A stretch of DNA of 64,000 nucleotides from Ceratopteris richardii (lineage: Eukaryota; Streptophyta; Polypodiopsida; Polypodiales; Pteridaceae). Of this stretch, positions 22,341-31,582 are shown in pieces. The DNA lies in contig CM035444.1 in NCBI GenBank assembly GCA_020310875.1, forward strand, positions 23,375,272-23,439,271, read 5' to 3'. Position 1 is the first letter of the stretch. Each line of letters opens with the position of its first letter. Made by a program: the position numbers and the translations under genes. Under the pieces are notes generated by a model. That model ran no database searches. It was given only the letters and a program-made list of their open reading frames with translations, and was not told where the DNA came from.

Positions 22341-25300
22341 ATGGCTTCCACTGATTCCGAAGCCACACAGCAAGAAGAGGTGCAACTTCTTCCGATGGAA
22401 TCGGTAACAAAAGCAAGAGGTCACTGGTTCAGGGACGATCAGCCAGTGGCGGAGCTAATTTTCATGGCTACCATCAAAATCATGGACACGGACCATTACT
22501 TCCCTATCATGTCCCAAGATTTCAAGACTATAATACAAGGGTTACCACATATCGAGGATGTATGGACTCAAGCTGGAATTGAAGCATTCTTGAAGATGCC
22601 TATATATGTACCAGATTTTCAGAGGTGTACACACGTGATGAACACTATGCAGCCGGCTGCAACGAAAATCTCAATCCCAGAAGCGCAAGTATTGGACAAA
22701 GTCGGGACATGGAAGACTATACAATTCACACATGAATTGATTAATAAAGCGTTTGGATGGAATCAAGCAGGGATTACTAGTGTGAAGGAAGAATGCCATG
22801 ATCCAAAGAAGAGATCATTCCTGGAAATCAATAGGATTGACATAGAGGATGCTGTACGGTTGGTGCATCAACACTTCTGTTTTCCAAGTATGCACAGGTA
22901 TACAGCCCCACAAAAGATAGTAGTCCAACTACTATCGCATGCCATGAGACAGATAGGCAACAAAGTGAATCTAACAGCTTATGTACAAGAACGATTGTTT
23001 GAAGCCCAAAAGAAATGGGGCCAGAAGAAATTTCTGAATGGCAGTTCAGCTTTGACATTATTGATATATGAAGCCTTGGACATGAAGAACTATTTAAGGG
23101 AGATGCCAACCTCAGAAGGGCTGGCTAGATACGTGAAATCCGCCACAGTGCCCAAGAAGAAGAAAATTGTTACAGGTATGGAGGAGGCAGGAACTAGCTC
23201 CCAGCCAAGAATGAGAGGCACCAAAAGACTAAGGGAAGTCAAGACAGATGAAGAAGGAATACCTATGAAAAAAAGAGTCCATGTACTTCCAAAGGTGACA
23301 CTTGTAGGACAGAAACAAATCACGGAAGAAGAATTGACTAAAGCACTCGAAGAGACGCACAAATATACGGAGGGACAAGTCAACTTACCAGTGCAAGGTC
23401 ATCACTATCAGCAGTCACAAAGGGAGTCAAAAACAAAAAGAAGACTCACTAAAGTCCACCGATACCGTGAAATCGGATTAGACAACTCCAGCTCATCTAC
23501 TCAAGAGAAGGAAGAAAAGGACACATCATTGTTGGATGTGGATATTCGAAGCGAATCCAAAGATGATGGGCAATGGACCGAACTCAATGAAGTGAATTAT
23601 GATGAAGAACCAGAATGCCCCAAACCGATAGATCAAGATATAAAAATGAATCAGAAAACCACAAGCACAAAGGCAGATGAGGAGATTTCGAAAAAGGAAA
23701 ATGAAGATCAGGATATAGAAACGGAAGAACCATTCACGCCTATCAGGGTTGTAGCAGAACCTTCCCCAATGGATGTCACGTTTCAGGGGAGTGCTACTAA
23801 AAAGAAGGAAGCAAAAGGCGATGATGAGGAACCCAAGATACAACTGCAAGTTAGACAGCCGCACAACGAGACACTTCAGGTAACAGAAGGCAAAGATGTG
23901 CAAACAGGAGAGACTCCTGAAATAGCAAAGACATGGCTAAATGTAGACATCGCTCAGCTCAAGCCTGTTGTGCAAGATATGATTCGAACAGCTCTAGATA
24001 CACAACAGTTAATGGTTGATGCTGATGAAGATTACGACCAAGCCATGCAAGACAAGAAGGAACTGGAAAGAGCAGGTAAGCATCTTTCTGAAGAACTATC
24101 CAAGGTGCAAGCACAAGCTCTGACAAAGGAAAAGGAACTTCAAGAGGTCAAATCACTAAACTGCATGCTAGAGAGGGAGCAGACAAAATTAAAAGACCAA
24201 ATCCAGGAATTAACAAAGAAATTAGAGATGAGTGAGACTGAGAAGACACGACTTCAAACACGCAGTAAAATCTTAGAGTCTCAGCTCAAGGCCAGTATGG
24301 AGGAAGCTGACAACATGCGACAACGCAATAAAGAATTAATGACAGCTCTTATTAGTGATCAACCATTGGCAATTGCTGATGACCCACAAAGAAATGTCAA
24401 AGACCTGGACGAGCAGATCACTAAATTACAAGACCAGCTCACACAGGAGCAAGAAGTCATAACGGATTGGGAAAAGAGGTATATGGAGGACACAGCAGCC
24501 CTCAGAATGAAATGGAAAAAAGCAGAAAATAACTACCTGCGACAGTGCAAGGAGGACACAGAGCAAATGAACATTGTGGCCCAAGAATTAATGAAACATC
24601 AAGCAACTATTGCTAAGGCCGAAGAGGAAAACAAACAAAAAGAGGATTTAATCAAACAGCTTCAGGAACAATTAAAGCAGCAAGCACAGCAGGGGACACC
24701 AGTAGTTCCGCCAGGGACCTCGGCTACTGTGGAGGAAGAGGTACGCCCTCTCTCTCCCCCCTCGTATCATTCACCAATAAGGGAGGAAAAGGAGGTTCCA
24801 TTAGAACCTAACACACGAAAACTTGCAGAGCTGAGCAGGACAGAAAGGGCACTACTGGTGTCCCAGCTTACGGCGGAATTTGAAGATCAAATCATCAATT
24901 TAATGAAAGAGGCTCAAATCGCCAGCAAGCAACTGGAGCAAATACTAAGGCCATTCAATGTACCATACGGGCTTTTGAAGGAACAAACTAGGCATTATAT
25001 AAAACATACTACAAATAAGGAACCTGATCTCAATCTTCATTTTCGGCATGATACTTTTAAATATACTCAGGTAGAGTTCGAGGCAGCAAATCCAATTTGG
25101 AGAAGAAAGCTCTTGGAAAAGCACCCTACACTACGGGTACAGTGGGAAGCATCCCCGTATGAGCTTCAAGTAAACCCATCATTTTGCCCACTACCCCGTC
25201 GAAGAGCATGGATGCAATTTTGGGAAGGCCAGCGACAAGGTAGCATTAATAACCAATGGCTAAATTATCCGCTCTTACCTAGTCCACCACACAACTACCT

Positions 25301-25874
25301 ACCGACAGAGGAATACATGGTCAAAACCATGGAATTTTGGCTTGCAAGATATGCTACCGTTCCCGACCTAGCAGTAAAAATGACAAATAAAATATTTAGC
25401 ATGCTCCTTACAGTAATTAAAGTGTTCCAACATGCACAGTATACTTTTTTGAATTTCATCGGCATTACGCAGGGCTCGGAGGCTTTAATTTTTGATTTAT
25501 CTACTATTCCCAGCCGGTTAACAATTATGGCATATTTTTATCGGCTCATGTTTCTACCATCGACATATATGCAGACATTTGAAGAAGCATTCTTTACGGG
25601 CTTCTTTGAAATGGATTCAGAGATCTTCATTAAAATGACCTCCAATTTGAATGCACGACTAGTGGCCTACGAGATAAGTTTCTTTGCTGACCATAGACAG
25701 GCACCAGAGGACGGAGTAAAGTCTCGACAATGGAAGGATTTCATGCTATGTCATGCTAATCTGCTAAATCAAAGAGAGCAACAAGTCATTCAAACCTATA
25801 CACGTCGCCACAAAAAGCCTGTCGGGGACGACAGAGTCCCGGAGGGGGGGCAGTGTCGAGGGCGAGACGAGTAA
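22341..25874 (+). CDS. ORF3 of the young gypsy element, large coiled-coil protein of unknown function
   Basis: This open frame of 1,177 codons sits where env-like genes lie, between pol and the 3' LTR. The start is taken as the ATG at 22341. Residues 1-260 look globular (HWFRDDQPVAELIFMATIK... and YTAPQKIVVQLLSHAMRQIGNKVN) and recall, loosely, plant transposon-associated ORFs of unknown role. Residues 270-540 are charged and probably disordered, with Lys-rich patches that could be nuclear signals. Residues about 555-785 form a long heptad-rich coiled coil. A Pro-rich spacer follows. Residues 820-1140 look globular, with a hydrophobic stretch (LLTVIKVFQHAQYTFLNFIG...LTIMAYFYRLMFL) but no clean transmembrane helix. 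No signal peptide was seen, so a true envelope role is not supported. I do not recognise the family. Confidence 0.85.
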   Translation: MASTDSEATQQEEVQLLPMESVTKARGHWFRDDQPVAELIFMATIKIMDTDHYFPIMSQDFKTIIQGLPHIEDVWTQAGIEAFLKMPIYVPDFQRCTHVMNTMQPAATKISIPEAQVLDKVGTWKTIQFTHELINKAFGWNQAGITSVKEECHDPKKRSFLEINRIDIEDAVRLVHQHFCFPSMHRYTAPQKIVVQLLSHAMRQIGNKVNLTAYVQERLFEAQKKWGQKKFLNGSSALTLLIYEALDMKNYLREMPTSEGLARYVKSATVPKKKKIVTGMEEAGTSSQPRMRGTKRLREVKTDEEGIPMKKRVHVLPKVTLVGQKQITEEELTKALEETHKYTEGQVNLPVQGHHYQQSQRESKTKRRLTKVHRYREIGLDNSSSSTQEKEEKDTSLLDVDIRSESKDDGQWTELNEVNYDEEPECPKPIDQDIKMNQKTTSTKADEEISKKENEDQDIETEEPFTPIRVVAEPSPMDVTFQGSATKKKEAKGDDEEPKIQLQVRQPHNETLQVTEGKDVQTGETPEIAKTWLNVDIAQLKPVVQDMIRTALDTQQLMVDADEDYDQAMQDKKELERAGKHLSEELSKVQAQALTKEKELQEVKSLNCMLEREQTKLKDQIQELTKKLEMSETEKTRLQTRSKILESQLKASMEEADNMRQRNKELMTALISDQPLAIADDPQRNVKDLDEQITKLQDQLTQEQEVITDWEKRYMEDTAALRMKWKKAENNYLRQCKEDTEQMNIVAQELMKHQATIAKAEEENKQKEDLIKQLQEQLKQQAQQGTPVVPPGTSATVEEEVRPLSPPSYHSPIREEKEVPLEPNTRKLAELSRTERALLVSQLTAEFEDQIINLMKEAQIASKQLEQILRPFNVPYGLLKEQTRHYIKHTTNKEPDLNLHFRHDTFKYTQVEFEAANPIWRRKLLEKHPTLRVQWEASPYELQVNPSFCPLPRRRAWMQFWEGQRQGSINNQWLNYPLLPSPPHNYLPTEEYMVKTMEFWLARYATVPDLAVKMTNKIFSMLLTVIKVFQHAQYTFLNFIGITQGSEALIFDLSTIPSRLTIMAYFYRLMFLPSTYMQTFEEAFFTGFFEMDSEIFIKMTSNLNARLVAYEISFFADHRQAPEDGVKSRQWKDFMLCHANLLNQREQQVIQTYTRRHKKPVGDDRVPEGGQCRGRDE
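25819..25860 (+). repeat. Second polypurine/LTR-junction-like sequence inside the ORF3 tail
   Basis: CTGTC-GGGGACGACAGAG, then GGAGGGGGGG and AGTGTCGAG, closely parallel the sequence at the real 3' LTR junction (26231-26275): CTGTCAAGGGACGACAGAG, AAGAGGGGGAGAG, TGTTGCAGAG. The two lie about 410 bp apart. GACGACAGAG is identical in both. Confidence 0.65.
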
Positions 25875-26252
25875 AAAGAGGAAAAAAAGAAAACAACGAA
25901 AGAAACAGCTTCACTAAAAGGCAAATTTGAAGATACATCTCTGCAGGAAGCCCCGCAGGGGCGCACACACCAAGGAAAAGCACGCAGCTGGAAGAAGGGA
26001 TCAGGGCCAACATGTATCACTTATGTGGATGCTTCAACCTCTTGAGTTGCAGAGGTTTCAGATCAAGGCTTACGAGCTACATCCGCATATGTGCACTAAT
26101 GGCGTGCGTGGCAAACCGAATCAACCAGGGCCAATGTGTACAACCAGGACAAATCAGAGCGCCTCTAAAACGTAATGCAAGATCAAGAATCAGACAATAC
26201 TGACCACTGGGCGCGTGCGCGAAGCAAAGTCTGTCAAGGGACGACAGAGACG
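25875..26252 (+). other. 3' untranslated region of the young gypsy element
   Basis: About 380 bp between the ORF3 stop and the polypurine tract. Only short frames occur. It is bounded on both sides by the repeated CTGTC...GACGACAGAG/purine block, and holds a small CCCC-GCA-GGGG hairpin near 25952. Nothing else was recognised. Confidence 0.6.
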
Positions 26253-26265
26253 AAGAGGGGGAGAG
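26253..26265 (+). other. Polypurine tract
   Basis: AAGAGGGGGAGAG ends directly at the TG of the 3' LTR, the position at which plus-strand DNA synthesis is primed in LTR retrotransposons. Confidence 0.9.
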
Positions 26266-27157
26266 TGTTGCAGAGCCAAAGAGCGCACAAAGCAGAGAAA
26301 AAGACGGGCCCCAAAATTTTTCCGATTTGGACTACATACTTTTGTATCATATTCATCCTTGTAATATATTTTTCCATGTAAATGCACTAGAGGAGTCCTC
26401 TAGATGCATCCCCACAGAAAAGTAGAGAATACCCATGTACAATAGTAGGAAATTAGTTTCTTAGTGAATAAAGTGCCGGTCACTTGTGTGAAAAGACCAT
26501 TTTTAGGGCACTAGTATATAAGTCAAATGTGACTCTTTGTAAAGGACTTTTTGCCATTGTGAGAAGAGAGAGCACAGAAATTCGAATTTGTGTCTTCTTC
26601 CCTCCTCATCTTCTTCTTCGCGAGCTTGTATGCATGTGTATTGCTTGGAAAGAGTGCTTGTGAGTGGGGTCTATCCTTGAGAGTGTTTCTTTGCTGTAGG
26701 AGAGGTGTGTGCGAAGTGTAGGAAGTGCTGAAATGTAGGAAAGTATTCCCGCGACTCAGTATTTCTCTCATAACTTGAAGTAGGAGCGTCGGAATTGAGT
26801 GAAACCACTTCCATTGGATGCATCTTCTCGAGAGCTTCGAAACGCATATGCTATTCGCTATGTTTGGAGCTCTGAGCTGGGAGAAAAGTCCGAAATACTG
26901 ACGGCTGCTGCACCAAATATCGTTTCGCCTTGACCAACAGTTGGAGCTTGTTGGGATAAGTATTTGCCTCATTTTCGTTCTTGAGTAGTTCATTTGCATT
27001 GGCCATTACATGATTGCATGTCTTCATACACTCGGCTAGGTTTATATACTCTTTGGATTGATAATTAAAAGCGTGTATCCCCACTATATGCACTTGTGAG
27101 GGGATTGAGGTATAGTCTCTTTCTCCGCAAGTCCCTAAGTTGAAGCTTAGGTCAACA
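26266..27157 (+). repeat. 3' LTR of the young gypsy element (892 bp)
   Basis: Same length and ends as 10269-11160, with about five substitutions and no length difference. The TATATAA box lies at 26515-26521. Directly after its CA end comes the second GGTTA target duplication. Confidence 0.95.
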
Positions 27158-27162
27158 GGTTA
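27158..27162 (+). repeat. Target site duplication GGTTA, right copy
   Basis: Matches 10264-10268 and joins directly to the resumed reverse-transcriptase frame of the host LINE. Confidence 0.95.
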
Positions 27163-27794
27163 ATTTAGCCACCTTCTTCTTTAAGGTTGACTTTGACAAA
27201 GCCTATGATAGGGTTGATTGGGATTTTATTCTCCAGTCTCTACATGATGTTGGATTAGGAAAAAGTTTTATCAAGTTCACTAGTCTTCTTTTTGGAAATG
27301 CTAACTCTAGGGTTGCTATCAATGGCCAAATTTCTGATCCCTTCAGGCTTCACAGGTCTATTCGTCAAGGCTGCCCCCTTGCTCCTCTTCTTTTTGCCAT
27401 CTGCAACGATGCCCTTGGGTGGTTGGTTAGAGATTGCATGACCCAAGGGACCATTAGAGGCATCCAAATCCCTAACACAAGTATGCAACTCGGGCTTCAT
27501 ATGTTCGCCGATGATACCAATATGATAACCATTGCTGATGACGCTTCAGCCGATTCTTTCCTTTCTTGTTTCCATACTTTCTGTTTGGCTAGTGGATCCA
27601 CTGTTAATCATAAAAAAACTGGTTTTTTTTCTTCTAACTCTGTTGTTCCGGGATCGGTGACTAGTCATGGTTGTTCTATCATAAAAAAGGGTGAAGTCTT
27701 TTGGCTCTTGGGCATTCCTATGGGTTTTGGTATTTCCTTTGAGCAGAGGTGGAATTGGGTTCTATCTAAATTTAGAGATAAAATAACTAAATAA
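27163..27794 (+). pseudogene. LINE ORF2, reverse-transcriptase palm
   Basis: The frame that stopped at 10268 resumes with FFFKVDFDKAYDRVDWDF, the LINE 'xxDFxKAYDxVxW' block, then IRQGCPLAPLLFAI and the catalytic FADD (27504-27515; preceded by LGLHM), then NHKKTGFFSSN and YLGIPMG-like WLLGIPMG. These are the palm and thumb motifs of L1-type reverse transcriptase. The frame ends at 27794. Compared with the sister copy at 30463-31582, a segment between about 27795 and 27808 is missing here, which removes part of the region after the thumb. Confidence 0.88.
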
Positions 27795-28914
27795 CTACAT
27801 TGTTGGTTTCAAAAGCTGGAATAACTTTGATTTGTGGGATATCCTCTCTTCCCCTTATATATTCTCTCCCTATGGTAGCAGGTTGGTGTGTTCCTTCTAG
27901 AGGGCATGGATGAAAGTTAAAAGTATGTACAGAATTCCTTTTGCTTTTGCTACTAACTCATCTTTTCAGGTGCAGCAGTCTGCTTGGATTGGTTGGAAGG
28001 AGGTCCCCCCCGACTACCAGTTATCCATTAGAATGAATAAGTGTAGAAAAGTTGGCTTCTCCAAATGGACGGACTTTCTCATTGGGAATCAGGTAATCAC
28101 TGAAGAATCCATTTTTGCTACTGACGGCCTTTCTTTTGCTTGTAAACAGGTTTTGAAGAACAAAAGGGAGGAGCTGCTGGATATCTTGGCCGGGTGTTCT
28201 TCTGCTAGACTTTTGAGTATTGGTGCTATTGCAGCTGACATGTACAGATACTTCAAAAGTAACTCTTTTACTCCCATCTCCAAGATCACGCCTAAGCTGA
28301 ATAGGTATTGGAAAGTGCAATGGTCCCCATCTCAGTGGAAATTCATATTCTTATGTATTTGGACGTTTCCCCCCTCCGTCAAGCAATCTTGTCTTCAGTG
28401 GCTCATTGTGCACAAGGGGCTTTGGACCGGGGAGAGAGCTAGCAAGATTAATATTGAATTTGGTAAATGTTCCCATTGTGGTCAATTTGAAGATATGGCG
28501 CATCTGTTTATCAACTGTCTTCAGGCTCAGAAATTTTGGTCAACGATTAATCTATACTGTTTGAGCAATGGCCTCCCTCAGCTTGGCTACAAAGAAATTC
28601 TCTTGGGAGTGTGTTTTAAGATGGCTATGCTTCTTTGGCACTTGATTAGAAACCACATATTGTGGTCGATCTGGAAGAATAGATGCTCCCATGTCTTTTC
28701 CAACAAACCCAAAGACTTCAGATCTTTTTGTAACAATGGCATTCAAGAAATTATGTACTTATGTAATTCCTCTGTGACCGATGCTACTGACAAAGAGACA
28801 AGCACTCATGATGTCCAAAGGAAGAACAACTACAAGAAATGGAAAAATCTCCTTCTTAAATTGTATTCCAGGAAAAGAAGTCAAATGTGCGCCCTTCTTA
28901 CTGCTTTGTTGTAA
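27795..28914 (+). pseudogene. LINE ORF2 C-terminal region with zinc finger
   Basis: After a short break the protein resumes (SWNNFDLWDI...MKVKSMYRIPFAF), with 334 codons open to a natural stop at 28912-28914. It ends in the RT-associated zinc finger CSHCGQFEDMAHLFINC (28468-28518) and LIRNHILWSIWKNRCSHVFSNK, typical of plant L1-type ORF2 C-termini. A stop near 27898 interrupts the join to the upstream part. The tail to the poly(A) is about 95 bp. Confidence 0.85.
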
Positions 28915-29290
28915 CCTAGCCTTTGGCCAATGACCTTTACTGGGGGTGATGATCTTTATTCTATCCCTCTGTATTTTACCTTTTTAATATTAATCTTTCT
29001 TGTTCTGTCAAAAAAAAAAAAAAGAATTTCGTATCTTTCATTTTACATAGTGGCACTAAGCTCTGATCTTTGGCGTCTGAGGAGAAGAATGATTATCGGC
29101 TATAGTAACAAACTGTGGTGCAGGAGACGCATGATTAGATATGGTGCGCGAGATGGATGATTGGATCATGGCACGCGCATCAGAAAAAAAATAATCGTCA
29201 CGGTTACTTTGAACTTTCGTAGCAGCCTTACACAGAAAATCTATGATGATGATGAACGATAGTAATGGCGTACACCATAGATTGTGCTTT

Positions 29291-29411
29291 TTGACTGTTC
29301 ATTCTGGATTTTATGCGGTGCGTTTCAATGGCCTTCACAGTTTGCCAATCACTATGAGTTCTTGACTGCTCATTCTGGATTTTATGCGGTGTGCTTCAAT
29401 GGCCTTCACAG
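29291..29411. repeat. Two-copy repeat, 71-bp period
   Basis: A 50-base core beginning TTGACTGTTCATTCTGG occurs at 29291-29340 and again at 29362-29411 with three or so differences (TTGACTGCTCATTCTGG). The intervening 21 bases are unique, so the second unit is partial. Confidence 0.85.
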
Positions 29412-29639
29412 TCATCCATGCTGAATGGCGGCCTCTTGTTTACTGATTCTTTAATAGAGCTTTATACGGTCCCCTTCTCAGCAGGGAAATTCAAAGCACT
29501 CGAGTACCATGACCACTTGGAAGGCTCCAGCCTCCTGGTTTTCTCCTGAAAGGGATTGAGTCCCAGACTCCCAATAGATGGAAGGCTTCCCTTCTAAAAT
29601 TGACTCCCCAGAGAGACTCTCCATGATCCATTTTCTGGA

Positions 29640-29766
29640 GACTCTCTTAGATAAGCCCTAGTGCTTTGGCACTCTGATGTATTTGTTTTCTTTCCTGATG
29701 TATTTGGCACTCTATTTGTTTTCTTTCCTGCACTAATTTTAATCTTTTTGTTCTCTCAAAAAAGAA
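29640..29766 (+). mobile_element. Short LINE 3' tail
   Basis: TTTTAATCTTTTTGTTCTCTC followed by an A-run ends at about 29766 and matches the 3' tail of the LINE at 29023 (AATCTTTCTTGTTCTGTC then A-run) and the reversed tail at 30463. Upstream are near-repeated GATGTATTTG...TTTCTTTCCTG segments. It looks like a severely 5'-truncated insertion of the same or a sister LINE family. Confidence 0.5.
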
Positions 29767-29866
29767 AGCGGATGCAGCTCTCCATCTTCTGAAACATTAC
29801 TGACAGCGTCAATAAAGTTTTTCCGGAAACCGAAGTATGATCTAGAAGGGGTGAAAAGACCTAGTC

Positions 29867-30290
29867 ACTAGCCTACAGAAAGGGATGGACAGGATACGCC
29901 GAGGTCGTCGAGCAGGAGCTATGGCGCATTACACAGAAGTTCAGAGGCGCATCAGAATATAATTTCCTGGACGGTTACTTTGACACAATCTTGTCAGACA
30001 ATGCAGTGGTAAAGAAGAAAGCTAGCAATGTGACTCGTGAGGCCTTGTCCCTTGTGTCCGTTCATAATGAATTTTCTGTCACGCGTTCTCGCCTGCCGAG
30101 ACATCGAATCTTGGCGATATATTGTGAAGGACTGAAAAGCTTTCCATTTCCCACATCATGTCTACATGCAGAACTACCGGCTTCACGCGCAACTCATACA
30201 AAGAGGGCCGCGGAAGCAGTTTTCCACCATTTCAGAGATATCCATTACCTTCACCGAAGTCGAGCACGCCATTACCTTCACCGAAGTTGA
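29867..30290 (+). other. Open frame, possible host exon or gene fragment
   Basis: One frame is open for about 140 codons: LAYRKGWTGYAEVVEQELW, then ITQKFRGASEYNFLDGYFDT and ILSDNAVVKKKAS. It looks protein-like in composition and is not a transposon protein I know. GCCTACAG before 29878 could be a 3' splice site and GTG/GTAAAG near 30008 a 5' site, giving an exon of about 130 bp; the rest of the frame (Arg/His-rich) looks less protein-like. A diverged copy of part of it (GCGCATCAGAA...CGGTTACTTTGA) lies near 29170-29215. Function not recognised, and it may be chance. Confidence 0.3.
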
Positions 30291-30295
30291 GTACG
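30242..30295 (+). repeat. 27-bp tandem pair
   Basis: CCATTACCTTCACCGAAGTC... is repeated head to tail (30242-30268 and 30269-30295) with two differences, about 30 bases before a TATATAA box. Confidence 0.85.
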
Positions 30296-30326
30296 CCGTA
30301 TCTGTATTTGCTTGAGAGGCCAAAAC

Positions 30327-30333
30327 TATATAA
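30327..30333 (+). promoter_or_regulatory. TATA-box-like TATATAA
   Basis: TATATAA in a C/G-flanked setting (AACTATATAAGAGGG) directly downstream of the 27-bp pair. A promoter reading is inference: no transcript or downstream ORF supports it. Confidence 0.25.
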
Positions 30334-30462
30334 GAGGGTCTAAGAGGAGTCCTGTTGAGTTTCCAACTTTTATTTTTTTTTCTTTGCAACTTTCTAGAGT
30401 AGTTTTAGTGACAGTCTTAGTTATTTTCTTTAAATTGGACCATTTCTATTGTGGATATCACC

Positions 30463-31582
30463 TTTTTTTTTGACAGAACTAGAAAGATTAATATTGAAAA
30501 GATAAAATACAGAGGGGAAAAAGCAAAGTTCAACCCCCAGTAAAGAACACATCAAGCCGCCTGATAGGCCAAGTTACATCAGGGCATTAAGAAGGGCGCA
30601 CATATGACTCCTTTCCTAGAATACAAATTAAGCAAGAGATGTTCTTCATTAGGACATCATGAGTATTTGTGACTCTATCTGTAGCATCGGTCACAGAGGA
30701 GTTACATAAATACATAATTTTCTGGATACCAATGTTACAAAAGTATCTGAAATCTTTGGGTTTGTTGGAAAAGACTTTAGCGCATCTATTCTTCCAAATC
30801 GACCACAAAATGTGGTTTCTAATCAAATGCCAAAGCAGCATGTCCATCTTAAAGCACACCCGAAGGAGTATTTACCTGTAGCCAAGCTGGGGGAGGCCAT
30901 TGCTCAAACATGCTTTTAACTTTCATCCAAGCCCTCCAGAAGGAACACACCAGCCTACTGCCATAGGGGGAGAACATGTAAGGGGAAGAGATGACATCCC
31001 ACAAGTCAAAGTTGTTCCAGCTTTTAAAACCAACAATGTGAAATTTATTAATATTCCTTTTCACAAGACAAGCCCAGAAGTCATTACTGGTAGACGCTCT
31101 CACGATCCACTTAGTAGCCAGCTGAGTAGCCATCTTGGAATGGCAGATGATACCAAGACCACCCTCTTCTTTCCTCATACAACACACATTCCAGGCAACT
31201 TTGGGCACTTTGTTGGTGACCTGAGTGCCACCCCAAAGGAACCGCCTAGACAAAGCAATGACCTGCGACAATTGTTTTTTGCTTGGCATCCTTCATGCAA
31301 GGAAATAAGTGATAGTGGGCAGAATATAGTGCTTCAAGACAAAAACCTTGTGTGCAAGATTTTGCTGAAAGGAAAGACATTTAGTTACTTTATCTCTAAA
31401 TTTAGATAGCACCCAAATCCGTCTCTGCTCAAAGGAAATACCGAAACCCATAGGAAAGCCCAAGAGCCGAAAGACTTCACCTTTTTTAATGATAGCAAAG
31501 CCATGAATATTCACCGAAACTGGAATAGAAGTGTTAGTAGAATAAAAACCAGTTTTCTTGTGATTAACAATGGACCCACGAG
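30463..31582 (-). mobile_element. L1-type LINE, second copy of the family, 5'-truncated
   Basis: The minus strand starts with the poly(A) tail (T-run 30463-30471) and the same 3' tail as the LINE at 29023. It then carries the ORF2 C-terminus (30587-30860: MLLWHLIRNHILWSIWKNRC), a middle part (30849-31289: LSRRFLWGGTQVTNKVPKVAWNVCC...GGLGI...ATKWIVR, which the first copy lacks) and the thumb region (31293-31514: IIKKGEVFRLLGFPMGFGISFEQRR). The zinc finger is absent through an internal deletion near 30850. It runs to about 31582, where it meets copia sequence. No target duplication was found at that join. Confidence 0.8.

Larger units (their letters stand above)
10269..27157 (+). mobile_element. 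Young 16.9-kb Ty3/gypsy element (Tat/Athila-like)
   Basis: The element has two 892-bp LTRs (TGTTG...CAACA), a primer-binding site for tRNA-Asp, a long repeat-rich leader, gag, a pol region in the gypsy order protease-RT-RNase H-integrase, a third large ORF, a polypurine tract and a GGTTA target duplication. The LTRs differ at about five positions (roughly 0.6%), so insertion is recent: a few hundred thousand years at a fast plant substitution rate, around a million or more at a slow one. Gag and ORF3 are open; pol has about two breaks. The tRNA-Asp primer, the absence of a chromodomain and the extra ORF before the 3' LTR suggest the Tat/Athila side of plant gypsy elements; the exact lineage is an inference. 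A decayed relative lies at 53300-61360. Confidence 0.92.
8694..29023 (+). mobile_element. L1-type LINE, 5'-truncated, split by a nested gypsy element
   Basis: A single plant L1-type LINE occupies 8694-10268 and 27163-29023, with the 16.9-kb gypsy element between. It begins inside the endonuclease domain, so it is 5'-truncated, and ends in a poly(A) run (29010-29023). AGAATTT occurs just before the start (8687-8693) and again at the end of the poly(A) (29023-29029), a plausible short target duplication. The reading frame continues across the nested insertion without loss. A second copy of the same family lies at 30463-31582 on the other strand and shares the 3' tail. Confidence 0.85.
29024..30462. 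other. Inter-LINE segment with small repeats, no clear gene
   Basis: This 1.4-kb stretch is richer in CpG than the flanking transposons. It contains a 71-bp period repeat (29291-29411), a LINE tail (about 29640-29766), a 140-codon open stretch (about 29870-30290), a 27-bp tandem pair and a TATATAA box. No retroelement protein motif was found between 29767 and 30462. It may be remaining unique host sequence. Confidence 0.5.

Noticed and set aside
22828-23903. Minus-strand frames of 90-125 codons inside ORF3
   Set aside because: They are shadows of the long plus-strand ORF. Similar antisense frames in gag and pol were discarded for the same reason.
22341-25874. Calling ORF3 an envelope gene
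   Set aside because: The position fits, but there is no signal peptide, no clear membrane-spanning helix and no glycoprotein-like cysteine pattern.
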